Shown one piece after another: positions 26,798 through 35,719 of a stretch of 64,000 bases of DNA. Numbering within the stretch: position 1 is the first letter of the stretch; every line of letters begins with the position of its first letter. The position numbers and the translations under genes are program-made. The stretch is from MED-G116 sp038107835 (GTDB taxonomy: Bacteria; Pseudomonadota; Alphaproteobacteria; Puniceispirillales; Puniceispirillaceae): the NCBI GenBank assembly GCA_038107835.1, contig JAYNHH010000006.1:1-64000 (forward strand), read 5' to 3'. The notes under the pieces are model-generated. The model saw nothing but the letters and a program-made list of their open reading frames with translations. It had not been told where the DNA came from and made no database searches.

Positions 26798-27856
26798 ATG
26801 AATAATGTTAAGCAAATTACTACCCTGGTCATTGGGGGGGCAGGTTACATTGGTTCAATTGTATGTGAAAAGCTATTAGCAGACGGCAGAAACGTGGTTG
26901 CACTCGACATGCTTCTGTATGGTGAATCTGGCTTAGCCAAACTAAAAAAGGATGATAATTTTAGGCTTGTGCGGGCTGATTTTAGAGATATCACAACACT
27001 TTACACTTTGATGTGCGACGTTGATGAGGTTGTGCATTTGGCTGGGTTGGTTGGTGACCCAGCCTGCGCTTTCGATCAAAATGTCACGCTGGATATTAAT
27101 TTAATTGCAACAAAATTAGTGTTGGATGTGGCCAAACTCTCTGGGGTTAAAACATTAGTGTTTGCAAGTAGTTGTTCCGTTTACGGCTCCTCCGACTTGG
27201 TGAGTGATGAAAACAGTGAGTTAAATCCAGTTTCACTTTATGCAGAAACCAAGATTGCGTCGGAAAATCTTTGCTTGGCTTACAAGTCAGAAACGCTCGA
27301 TATCAAAATTTTACGTTTTGCTACCATTTATGGAGTATCTGACAGAATGCGTTACGATCTTGTAGCTAATGTTTTAACATTGAACGCTATAGAGACCAGT
27401 CAATTTAGCGTGTTTAACGGGCACCAATGGAGACCCTTCTTACATGTGGCGGACGCTGCAAAATCTGTTTGTGTAGCGCTAAATGGACCTAAAAACATAG
27501 ATAACCCAATATTCAATGTTGGGTCAGATGACCAAAACCACACAATCAGTGAAGTTGGTGAAATGGTGGTCAAGAAAGTACCAAACGCTATTCTTAATCA
27601 TGTTGAGAATGATCAAGATCCAAGGAACTACCATGTAGATTTTAGTAAGATACAAGACGTTTTTGGATTTACTTGTGATTGGAATTTAGAAATGGGTATT
27701 GAAACCTTGGTGGAGGAAGTGAAAGAACGAAGAACTGACCACTCACTTCTTGACGATACTACAAGCAATTACCTTTTTTTGAAAAATGGTGGGGTAGAAA
27801 AGTTAATCAATCTCCAATCTGGTTGGCTTAAACCCTGCATACCCTATTTGAAATAG
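26798..27856 (+). CDS. NAD-dependent epimerase/dehydratase (extended SDR)
   Basis: A 352-residue extended short-chain dehydrogenase acting on a nucleotide sugar. The NAD motif GGAGYIGS is at residues 13-20. VVHLAGLVGDP, the Ser of SSCSVYGSS, and the catalytic YAETK pair (Tyr-x3-Lys) are present, followed by RPFLHVADAA. Similar to GalE/WbpP-like enzymes; the exact reaction cannot be assigned. It ends the plus-strand arm, ten bases from the stop of the opposing sugar transferase. Confidence 0.85.
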   Translation: MNNVKQITTLVIGGAGYIGSIVCEKLLADGRNVVALDMLLYGESGLAKLKKDDNFRLVRADFRDITTLYTLMCDVDEVVHLAGLVGDPACAFDQNVTLDINLIATKLVLDVAKLSGVKTLVFASSCSVYGSSDLVSDENSELNPVSLYAETKIASENLCLAYKSETLDIKILRFATIYGVSDRMRYDLVANVLTLNAIETSQFSVFNGHQWRPFLHVADAAKSVCVALNGPKNIDNPIFNVGSDDQNHTISEVGEMVVKKVPNAILNHVENDQDPRNYHVDFSKIQDVFGFTCDWNLEMGIETLVEEVKERRTDHSLLDDTTSNYLFLKNGGVEKLINLQSGWLKPCIPYLK

Positions 27857-27866
27857 GCTATCTGGT

Positions 27867-28598
27867 TCACCTTGATGTGACTATTTGGTTTGTTCCAGGC
27901 GGTGCTTGGGGGGTCAAAGGTTTGTCGCGCAGAGACATCATAACCAAGTCTTTACTAACTCCCAATGAAGCTAATAATTCTGACACCATTCTGAGAGCAT
28001 TCTCTCTAGAAAATAAGGCGACCACAGTAATTATAATAATGCGGATGTCCAATATCACGCCACTGTGGTTACAGTAAACTATACCTAGCGCGCTCTTCCT
28101 TGGTCTGATCAACTGGTTATAAGCTAAATTTGGATTGGCTTTACCGCTTAATATCTCGCCTTCATCAGAAAAGACTATTGACGAAAAATCAGTAATCCCA
28201 GGTTTAAGCGACAAAAGCGTTTCTTCAGCTTTTGTATATAAGCTGGTTTCAGCAAATACGTTTGGTCGCGGCCCGACGAGTGACATATTGCCAATAACTA
28301 CATTAAATAATTGTGGGAGTTCATCGAGTTTATAACGACGACAAAACGCACCAACGGACGTAACTCTTTTGTCATCCGAACTGGTTGACACCACACCGGT
28401 GAGCTCTGCATCAACAACCATTGAGCGTAGTTTAAACATTTTGAATTTTTTACCATTTACTCCAACACGCTCTGCGACGTAAATCGGACTTCTAAAATCT
28501 TGCAAAAAAATTATCAATGCTAAGATGATTATAGGTAGACAAACGAAAACCAACACAAACAGCGCAAAAAAAACATCAAAAACACGTTTCATCGTCAT
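27867..28598 (-). CDS. initiating sugar transferase (phosphoglycosyltransferase)
   Basis: A 243-residue monotopic phosphoglycosyltransferase (WcaJ/PglC type) that starts repeat-unit synthesis by moving a sugar phosphate to undecaprenyl phosphate. An N-terminal hydrophobic hairpin (FFALFVLVFVCLPIIILALI) is followed by FKMFKLRSMVVDAE, the catalytic Asp-Glu pair in RRYKLDELPQLFNV, GNMSLVGPRP and LKPGITDFS. Short form, without the extra membrane domain of long WcaJ. It overlaps the upstream aminotransferase by four bases and is the last gene of the 18-gene arm. Confidence 0.92.
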   Translation of the reverse strand: MTMKRVFDVFFALFVLVFVCLPIIILALIIFLQDFRSPIYVAERVGVNGKKFKMFKLRSMVVDAELTGVVSTSSDDKRVTSVGAFCRRYKLDELPQLFNVVIGNMSLVGPRPNVFAETSLYTKAEETLLSLKPGITDFSSIVFSDEGEILSGKANPNLAYNQLIRPRKSALGIVYCNHSGVILDIRIIIITVVALFSRENALRMVSELLASLGVSKDLVMMSLRDKPLTPQAPPGTNQIVTSR

Positions 28599-29713
28599 TT
28601 TCTATAAAAATCTATTATTGCATCGCAAACGTAATTGACGTCATCTTTGGTCACCATTGTATTTAAAGGTAACAAAAGGCATTTGCGGAAATAGTCGTCA
28701 GTTTTTGGCAGCTCTTGCTTAAAACCTAACTTTTTCAATTGATGAATTGCTTTTCCACCCCACTGAACCAATGTGCCAATTCCCCTCTCTCGCAGGTACT
28801 GTTGTAGCTCAAACCTTTTTTCAACAAGAACTTCATAGTTTTGACAAATGTCAAAAACAGTCGTGTCCTTTAATGGGTTTGGGGGAAGTTTTAATTCATG
28901 AAGATCAAATAACCTTGAATAATAAAGCGCAGCCAGAGATCTGCGATATGAAATAGCTTGATCATATCTAGATAATTTATCATTTAATATTGCCGCTTGC
29001 AGGTTGTCTAAACGGCTATTGCGCCCCCAAATTTCAATTTCGCCGGATTTTGAGCGACCGTGATCACGCATCATTTGAAAAGTCTCTAACATATCTGGAT
29101 TATTAACCAAGAGTGCCCCACCATCCCCCAGGCATCCAAGTGTTTTCGCAGGATAAAAACTCACACACGAAGAGTCTCCAAACGTACCTGAGTACCTATC
29201 CTTATACCTTGCACCTAAAGACTGCGCAGCATCCTCAACCAAAACCAAACCATACTTCTCCTTGATCTCTAGTAATCGGTCCATATCACATACACGGCCA
29301 TTTAGCTGGGTGGGCATAATGCCAACCGTGTTTTTAGTGATTGCTCTTTCCGCATCATCAGGATCCATTAGCCCTTCCGGCGTAATTTCCACAGGAATTG
29401 GGATCGCTCCCGCGAATTTCACTGCGGAAGCTGTTGCGACCATCGTGTGGGATGAGATGATTATTTCATCCCCTTTTTCAAGATTATAGACTGATAGAGC
29501 CATCTCAAGAGCATCAGTAGCATTACCAACCCCAACCGCACCATTAGCATTACATAAGCCAGCAAGATTTTTTTCAAATAAAGCCAGGTCAGTTTGCATT
29601 ATGAAGCCACCGGTGCTGGCCACCTGATCTATCAATTCCAATATTCTGTCCCGCTCGGCAGAAAAAAAGGTTTTGTAATCGAAAAACGGGACTTGATTTA
29701 AATCATGACTCAT
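28595..29713 (-). CDS. DegT/DnrJ/EryC1 sugar aminotransferase
   Basis: A 372-residue PLP enzyme of the DegT family that places an amino group on a keto sugar nucleotide. Motifs: GVGNATDALEMAL, LVEDAAQSLGARY and the catalytic lysine in FYPAKTLGCLGDGG, then WGRNSRLDNLQAAIL. It starts five bases after the split transketolase. The two neighbours suggest that the transketolase product feeds this enzyme, but the substrate is unknown. Confidence 0.9.
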   Translation of the reverse strand: MSHDLNQVPFFDYKTFFSAERDRILELIDQVASTGGFIMQTDLALFEKNLAGLCNANGAVGVGNATDALEMALSVYNLEKGDEIIISSHTMVATASAVKFAGAIPIPVEITPEGLMDPDDAERAITKNTVGIMPTQLNGRVCDMDRLLEIKEKYGLVLVEDAAQSLGARYKDRYSGTFGDSSCVSFYPAKTLGCLGDGGALLVNNPDMLETFQMMRDHGRSKSGEIEIWGRNSRLDNLQAAILNDKLSRYDQAISYRRSLAALYYSRLFDLHELKLPPNPLKDTTVFDICQNYEVLVEKRFELQQYLRERGIGTLVQWGGKAIHQLKKLGFKQELPKTDDYFRKCLLLPLNTMVTKDDVNYVCDAIIDFYRK

Positions 29714-29717
29714 AGCG

Positions 29718-30635
29718 CTATCTCAGTAATCCTAAAACCTTACGGTATATGCTATGGCTGTCGAGTTCGTAGTATTCTCTTAAAAACACCTGATCTCCAA
29801 CAACAGTACTAAATTGGTCATTCATACCTATCCTCACAAAATTTTTCACATGAAGCGAGTTATCACAACACCACTCAGCTATCCCAGACCCTAACCCGCC
29901 AACAACATTGTGCTCCTCAACAGTCACCACTATCGAGGCACCGCGCAATTTACTCGCAATCGTGTTACAATCTATAGGTTTAAGAGAGTGACAACCGTAT
30001 ACACCACATGAGATACCTTCTTGCTCGAGCATACTAGAAGCATTTAAGGCCTCACCTAATATGCTGCCGGTTGAAATAAAAATAACTTCATTTCCCTCTT
30101 TAAACTGACGCAATTCACCAAGAGTCAGTGGGTGTGCGTCAATGGGTTCCTCAACAGCATTCTTTTCTAGTCTTATATATTTCACCCCAGGTTGATTGGC
30201 CGCAAATTTAACTATTTCAGCCGTCTCCCCAAGGGTTGCAGGACAGAAAACTCTCACATTTGGCAAAGCACGCATTATACCGATATCTTCGGTTGCGTGA
30301 TGTGACATCCCGAGTTGACCGTATGTGAATCCGCCGCCAACAGCCACAATGTTGACACAAACCTGATGATATGCAGCGTCATTTCTTATCTGTTCAAGGC
30401 AACGCATGGTTGGAAAAACACCAATGGAATACGCAAACACCTTTTTTCCTTCAAGAGCTAGCCCGGTTGCAACGCCAATCATTAATTGCTCGGCAACTCC
30501 TACATTATAAAACTGTTTAGGGAATTTTTTTTCAAAATTCTCAACTACTCCAAAGCCAAGATCAGCTGTAAGAAAATTTAAATCGGGGTCACTCTCTGCT
30601 ATTGTCTCGAGCTCGTGAATAAAAACATCTCTCAT
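29718..30635 (-). CDS. transketolase C-terminal half (Pyr and C domains)
   Basis: A 305-residue protein equivalent to the second half of transketolase. It has the pyrimidine-binding domain with NVGVAEQLMIGVATGLAL (the catalytic Glu region), then YGQLGMSHHATEDIGIMRALP, and the C domain with VVTVEEHNVVGGLG. Its ATG shares one base with the stop of the N-terminal half (TGATG), so the halves are made together and should assemble into one ThDP enzyme. Split transketolases of this kind occur in glycan and secondary-metabolite clusters apart from the pentose phosphate pathway. Confidence 0.92.
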   Translation of the reverse strand: MRDVFIHELETIAESDPDLNFLTADLGFGVVENFEKKFPKQFYNVGVAEQLMIGVATGLALEGKKVFAYSIGVFPTMRCLEQIRNDAAYHQVCVNIVAVGGGFTYGQLGMSHHATEDIGIMRALPNVRVFCPATLGETAEIVKFAANQPGVKYIRLEKNAVEEPIDAHPLTLGELRQFKEGNEVIFISTGSILGEALNASSMLEQEGISCGVYGCHSLKPIDCNTIASKLRGASIVVTVEEHNVVGGLGSGIAEWCCDNSLHVKNFVRIGMNDQFSTVVGDQVFLREYYELDSHSIYRKVLGLLR

Positions 30636-31456
30636 CAGAAACTCAATTCATCTAGCGCCGCCTTATACTCCTCACCACGAGCAGTCCGGTAATGCCACAA
30701 CACATTATTCTCCATAAAACTGACACCTTTTCCTTTTATAGTGTTAAGTATTAGAACTCTCGGGCGCTCGTTCGTCTCCAGAGAAAGAGCTTCAATCATG
30801 GCATGATGATCGTGTCCATCCACTTCGTAAACATCCCAGTTGAACGACTTTAGTTTTTCACCAAATGGCCTCAAGCTCAGAGTTTCATCGACTGTTTTAA
30901 TACTCTGTAAGTTATTGAAATCAACAATTGCGATTAAATTTTTTAACTTGTGATGCCCAGCAAATAAAAAAGCCTCCCAATTAGAGCCCTCCCCACATTC
31001 ACCATCGCTCATCAGGCATACCACTTTTTGGTTACCATTTGTGTTCCTCAATGCTAGCGCCATACCAACTGCAACTGGAAGACCATGGCCAAGCGAGCCA
31101 GTGGAAAACTCCACACCAGGAACGCCTTTGTGCGAAATGTGACCAGACAAAGTAGAGCCGTTACTATAGTGCGTGGCAAGCTCCTCAACATCAAAAAACC
31201 CACTATGAGCCAACGCAGCGTATACTCCTGCTCCTGCGTGACCTTTGCTCAACACAAACCTATCCCTTGCTACCGCCCTAGGGTTGTCAGGGAAAACTCG
31301 CAGAAACTTGCCGTACAGTACACCTAGAATATCCGCGATAGAAAAGACTGAGCCAATATGCGAGCTCCCCCCTTCTGACGTCATCTTCAACGCAGATATT
31401 CGAATTTTATGTGCAAGATCAGAGGTGACGTTTGATTTTTTCACAATGTTTTCCAC
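30635..31456 (-). CDS. transketolase N-terminal half (ThDP-binding)
   Basis: A 273-residue protein equivalent to the first half of transketolase, which holds the ThDP diphosphate. Visible: SSHIGSVFSIADIL, FVLSKGHAGAGVYAAL, EFSTGSLGHGLPVAVGMAL and the metal/ThDP motif SDGECGEGSNWEA with the later VDFNNLQ. It transfers a two-carbon ketol unit together with the partner encoded next door. It sits 33 bases downstream of a GNAT gene in the minus-strand arm. Confidence 0.92.
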   Translation of the reverse strand: MENIVKKSNVTSDLAHKIRISALKMTSEGGSSHIGSVFSIADILGVLYGKFLRVFPDNPRAVARDRFVLSKGHAGAGVYAALAHSGFFDVEELATHYSNGSTLSGHISHKGVPGVEFSTGSLGHGLPVAVGMALALRNTNGNQKVVCLMSDGECGEGSNWEAFLFAGHHKLKNLIAIVDFNNLQSIKTVDETLSLRPFGEKLKSFNWDVYEVDGHDHHAMIEALSLETNERPRVLILNTIKGKGVSFMENNVLWHYRTARGEEYKAALDELSF

Positions 31457-31489
31457 GTGCAGAACTTATCCTAGCAATTGAAGGTGTAT

Positions 31490-32137
31490 CTATTTCTTTC
31501 TTAAGTCTAATAAGAAGAGCAGGCTCTTTACCCCTTTATGAATTTCGAGATCAGCAACCCACTCGGCTCCCGCACTCAAATATAATCGTCGCGCAGAAAT
31601 TTGAGAAGCCCCCGTCACAATCTTTACAGAGGAAAGGTTGTTCGCATGACAATGATCAATCATCTGATTCAGAAGTGTTCGGCCTATTTTCCTATTTTGA
31701 TACTCAGCCTTGACGCAAAGATTTATAATTTGGTAGTCAAACACGCAGGTGCTTTTGTTTGAAGGCCTGCCCTTGGATGCGCGCAAAGTTTCTATTATTT
31801 TTGAGATTGACACAAAAGAAGTCAGCGCACCACACAAGACAAACGCAAGTCTGACGGTAAAATTTATGACGAGTGTTTTCAAAATCCCCGTTGGCAAACG
31901 ACTGGAGGCGAGAAATCCAATTATCTCTTCATTGCACTGAGCGACAAAAATTTCACAATCTTTGTTCAGATTTATTGCAGAGTATAACAAATTTAAAAAG
32001 TCGTCTCCTAGCGTAGTCAGAAAACCATTGGGAATGTTATCGGCATGCAGAGATGCTAGGTCTTCAATTTGACTGGCATTCAGATTTCTTGCCAATCGAA
32101 AGGTTAAAAGACCATCAGAATTTTTTGTCATTTCCAT
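31490..32137 (-). CDS. GNAT family N-acyltransferase
   Basis: A 215-residue GNAT with the acetyl-CoA loop QNRKIGRTLLNQM at about residues 143-155 and the following RRLYLSAGAEW strand. A central hydrophobic segment precedes it. In this setting it may acylate an amino sugar made by one of the DegT enzymes. The start overlaps the end of the upstream DegT gene by 23 bases; the second Met (MTKNSDG) is an alternative. No other clue to substrate. Confidence 0.75.
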   Translation of the reverse strand: MEMTKNSDGLLTFRLARNLNASQIEDLASLHADNIPNGFLTTLGDDFLNLLYSAINLNKDCEIFVAQCNEEIIGFLASSRLPTGILKTLVINFTVRLAFVLCGALTSFVSISKIIETLRASKGRPSNKSTCVFDYQIINLCVKAEYQNRKIGRTLLNQMIDHCHANNLSSVKIVTGASQISARRLYLSAGAEWVADLEIHKGVKSLLFLLDLRKK

Positions 32138-33245
32138 ACCTGTTTAGCAGTGTGGTTATTTTTCTGCATCTAGAGAGGGTCATTTGGTTGTCTAAGGGAA
32201 TAGTTACTATTTTTTTAGAAATTTGTTCAGCTACATGGCAGTCATGCTGATAGAGAACAGACTTAAGCTGGCCACCTTTTAGCGGGTGAACAGGAGAGTC
32301 GAACCAATCTCCAGAAGGTATCTTCATTCGCCTACAATACTCTAGGAATTCTGACTTGTGTTCCACCAGTAGAGGCAACCGCAACAAATCACTATTAATT
32401 TTATCCTTCGGAACAGCGACGCTAATCCACTCGTTATCTAAATTCTCTGAGACATAATTTAGCGCTGATTTAACTATGTTTTTATTTGATTGTATCAACG
32501 CAATCGATTTTCTGACGCGCCGTTTAACGTTTGGCAGCACGTCATAATTCCACTCTTTACTATCCAATTGCATTGCGTCAGTGGCATAGTTCCCTACGGC
32601 TAATCTATATTTAACAAAAAAACGAAAAAGAGCCTTTAGTTGCCAATAAAAACTGGGTTTAAACAGCAACTTGAAAAGTTGATATTGCAGCAGCATCCTA
32701 ATCTGCAACGAAATCGGAGGCTGTTGTTTTTGTGAACGTAATTGACGTAGCTTTTCTAAATCTATGGTATCTTCATCGTTAACAACTAGCGCTCCTCCCA
32801 ACCCAGCCGGAATTGGCTTGCCCCACTCAAATGAGGTGAAGGCTGCGACCCCTATTTGCCCAACCAAAGAGTTTGACACTGCGGTAGGAAGGATGTGACA
32901 ACAGTCTTCGATTATATTGACACAGTGTTTTTCACACAAATCCATTAGCCTCTTTAAATCTGGCCTGACTCCATAAGTATATTGGAGGATAAATGCCTTG
33001 GCGTTTAACTCAGAAAATATTTTTTGTAATGCGTCAACTGACGCTCCTAATGTAAGTGGATCAATATCTACGTACACTGGTTTACAGCCCGCGTGCAAAA
33101 TTGCTTCTGGCACCGCGACACAGGTAAACGCCTGGACAACTACTATGTCTCCGTTTGAAAGTCCCATTGCAGTTAAAATGTCGGAGAGTGCATGACGTCC
33201 CCTGTAAGTATAGTATTCCGTATCAGCTAAAATTTCGGCGTTCAT
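32115..33245 (-). CDS. DegT/DnrJ-type aminotransferase, divergent
   Basis: A 376-residue member of the DegT fold-I PLP family, more divergent than the other two in this arm. It has VVQAFTCVAVPEAIL, the PLP-contact region NIIEDCCHILP and a candidate PLP lysine in SFEWGKPIPAGLGG. A hydrophobic stretch in the middle (LLQYQLFKLLFKPSFYW) is atypical and might make it peripheral to the membrane. The substrate is unknown. Overlaps at both ends (23 bases each) show tight packing. Confidence 0.78.
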   Translation of the reverse strand: MNAEILADTEYYTYRGRHALSDILTAMGLSNGDIVVVQAFTCVAVPEAILHAGCKPVYVDIDPLTLGASVDALQKIFSELNAKAFILQYTYGVRPDLKRLMDLCEKHCVNIIEDCCHILPTAVSNSLVGQIGVAAFTSFEWGKPIPAGLGGALVVNDEDTIDLEKLRQLRSQKQQPPISLQIRMLLQYQLFKLLFKPSFYWQLKALFRFFVKYRLAVGNYATDAMQLDSKEWNYDVLPNVKRRVRKSIALIQSNKNIVKSALNYVSENLDNEWISVAVPKDKINSDLLRLPLLVEHKSEFLEYCRRMKIPSGDWFDSPVHPLKGGQLKSVLYQHDCHVAEQISKKIVTIPLDNQMTLSRCRKITTLLNRYGNDKKF

Positions 33246-34428
33246 ACAACAACCTTACGATTATGCCAGCGCAGAAATAAAAGAAGTAATAATCATTAAA
33301 CGGGAAAGTAACTCCAATCAACATAAAACCAAATGCGATCAACGAAGTTAAAATAAATGGGAGTTTTAGCTTAAGAAAAGATATCACTATGACTGCTAAG
33401 ACCGACACCGCAAACATCATTGCTCCAAACAAACCAAAATTTGATAGCAAGGAAAGATAGAAGCTTTCAGAAGAATTCTCTCGACCTAGCGCCTGAAAAA
33501 GAATTTCGTCGGAAATATCTCTTCGGTAACCAAAATAAAAGAAGAGTTCGAGCCTATCGTAGAAGCTTTTGTATATGATGAATCGTGGCGATGTCTCTAA
33601 ATCTAGAAATTCATGAAACCTGAGCTTGTTTTTGATTATGTCTGCAAAGTAAATGCATCCAACCACAGCCAAACTGGCCAACACTGTTATGTTGCCGTAG
33701 GCAAAAATTGTCCTTTTTGATTGGTGAATCGCCTTTGCAACCATTGGAATAATGAATAACAGCATCACCGCCAAAAAGGTTCTAGCACCTGAAATAATGA
33801 TTGCTGATGTTCCAAGCACCAAAAATATAACGACTAATTTTTTATCAATAGATTTGACCGATAAAACTAATAGCATTCCAACGAAGACAAGAAAGCTCAT
33901 GTCCAAGGGGTTGCCATACGATGGGCGTCGCAAAACAGCATCCAAAAACACCCGATATTCATGCCCAGTTGTACCGACTAAAGAGTTAAATTCATTTCCT
34001 CTCAAAAAATACAGAACGCGCTCAACAGGGAAGAGCAACCAGTTAACAATGACGATTAAAATTAACACGCCACACATGACGACTAGAGACAGGACATAGG
34101 CGCGAACAAATATGGTTACCATATCCGTTCGCATTGAATAACCAAACCAAAACAGCTGAAGAAATAACGCCGCTTTTAAAAAAAAATAGGCGAGAGCAAA
34201 TTCTCGAGCCGTCCTTATTGCATCAAAAAAGAATAACAGCACAAATAGCAGTGCTAAGAAAAAAACAACCTTTGCAATGCCAATGGGATCAGAATTTAAA
34301 AATTGCCTAGAGTGCGAAAGAGATAAAATACCAGTGGAGCATAAAAATAATAATGTCCCCCAGAATGGTTCGATCAACCAGTAAATTGGATAGCTAGCTA
34401 CCAAATACAATCCTACACTCCCCAGCAT
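33223..34428 (-). CDS. O-antigen polymerase-like membrane protein (Wzy-type)
   Basis: A 401-residue protein with about ten to twelve hydrophobic helices, a larger loop between helices, and a C-terminal segment ESFYLSLLSNFGLFGAMMF that resembles the polymerase family. It sits between the flippase and sugar genes, as expected for a Wzy polymerase that joins repeat units in the periplasm. Sequence is weakly conserved in this family, so the call rests on topology and position. Confidence 0.7.
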   Translation of the reverse strand: MLGSVGLYLVASYPIYWLIEPFWGTLLFLCSTGILSLSHSRQFLNSDPIGIAKVVFFLALLFVLLFFFDAIRTAREFALAYFFLKAALFLQLFWFGYSMRTDMVTIFVRAYVLSLVVMCGVLILIVIVNWLLFPVERVLYFLRGNEFNSLVGTTGHEYRVFLDAVLRRPSYGNPLDMSFLVFVGMLLVLSVKSIDKKLVVIFLVLGTSAIIISGARTFLAVMLLFIIPMVAKAIHQSKRTIFAYGNITVLASLAVVGCIYFADIIKNKLRFHEFLDLETSPRFIIYKSFYDRLELFFYFGYRRDISDEILFQALGRENSSESFYLSLLSNFGLFGAMMFAVSVLAVIVISFLKLKLPFILTSLIAFGFMLIGVTFPFNDYYFFYFCAGIIVRLLYERRNFS

Positions 34429-34459
34429 ATCTCTTAAGAAAAATAACTAAGAATAGGCC

Positions 34460-35719
34460 TTATTCTTGGGTGGATTTTTGTCGACCGCGAAGCGACCTAA
34501 TTGGAGAGGATTTCAAAATCGATAGCATTATGACCAGTCCAATCGCGTAAAGAAGAGCGTTAAAACCTAAAATAAATCCCATTGAATGCTCAAACTTAAC
34601 CAGAAGATAGTAGCTTATGCTGGCCATTGGTATGATGGCGATGAAACGAAGTAGGTGACTATATTTAATTGCACTTTGTCGCGACAATTCCACATTCAGG
34701 ATTAAAACACCACTCCACATAAGCAGCATTATCAAAATTTGCAACGGATAAGGAGCAACGCGATTAAATCCAAAATAAACCTTGCTAACCTGGACAAAAA
34801 ATTCTTGCGAAAACAGAAGAAAAGAACAGCCCATGAAATATAGTCCGATAACCACTATAAGCGATAAATAAATCTGCCCAACAGCACTATCAGTTCGGTT
34901 GAATTTATTTAAATGAGGTGTCCACTGAGTAATTAAAATTATCACTGGGAATAAAATAATCTCAAAAAGGCGGAATGCCATCAAATACTCGCTCAAGTCG
35001 TCTTCATTCATTACTCTTTTTAAAATCAGTTTATCTATCAAGATAAACATAGAGAGTGACAGTGACATAAGTAGTAGAGGCAAACCCCTGGCTATACTCA
35101 GTTTCATTTGCCTTGCAGAAACGGCGGAGAGAGAGATCGGGCAGTGATACTTGTTAACAAAGATTGAAATTGTAAAAAGTGCAAGCGGCGCAATCGTCAT
35201 AATGGTGAAAAAGTCAATTTTTAGGCGGTTGAGAAAAACCAAAATAACAAGAAATGTCACTGATCCAAGGCATGAGTGAAAAAACGCCACTTCATTTTTA
35301 CGTTGCGCTCTCAGTTTTAATTGGCAGTTCAAAAAGTAATTAATGCTAGTTATTGAAATCAGCACCGCAAATGTCGTCTTAAACGACTCGCCAAATAGTA
35401 ATAAAAAAATACTCAGCAAGAAAGAAGAACACCAAAATATCAAATCTATCGATGTATTTAAACGAATAATCGCTTTTGTTTTCTTAAGGCGAGAGTAAAA
35501 AGCGATCTTTATATTTGCATGATTGTTTATTCCTAAATTCATCATGCCTGCAAGCGATGCGTAAATAAAAAGAAAGACCCAAAAAACAAACTCAGTATTA
35601 TTAAAGTTCCGCGCGACGTAGATATCCCCAATAAACCTAACGCCCTGAAAAGCAGAAATGGCTCCACCAATTAGAATAAACTGAAAGAAAAAGCGTTGAA
35701 CTTGGCTCAGAGTAGGCAT
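34460..35719 (-). CDS. polysaccharide flippase (Wzx-like)
   Basis: A 419-residue integral membrane protein with about twelve helices, in the style of Wzx/MATE-like polysaccharide exporters: an N-terminal FFFQFILIGGAISAFQGVRF, then IYVARNFNNTEFVFWVF and SLSLSMFILIDKLIL in the middle. It would flip undecaprenyl-linked repeat units across the inner membrane. It overlaps the upstream glycosyltransferase gene by 13 bases. Confidence 0.78.
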   Translation of the reverse strand: MPTLSQVQRFFFQFILIGGAISAFQGVRFIGDIYVARNFNNTEFVFWVFLFIYASLAGMMNLGINNHANIKIAFYSRLKKTKAIIRLNTSIDLIFWCSSFLLSIFLLLFGESFKTTFAVLISITSINYFLNCQLKLRAQRKNEVAFFHSCLGSVTFLVILVFLNRLKIDFFTIMTIAPLALFTISIFVNKYHCPISLSAVSARQMKLSIARGLPLLLMSLSLSMFILIDKLILKRVMNEDDLSEYLMAFRLFEIILFPVIILITQWTPHLNKFNRTDSAVGQIYLSLIVVIGLYFMGCSFLLFSQEFFVQVSKVYFGFNRVAPYPLQILIMLLMWSGVLILNVELSRQSAIKYSHLLRFIAIIPMASISYYLLVKFEHSMGFILGFNALLYAIGLVIMLSILKSSPIRSLRGRQKSTQE

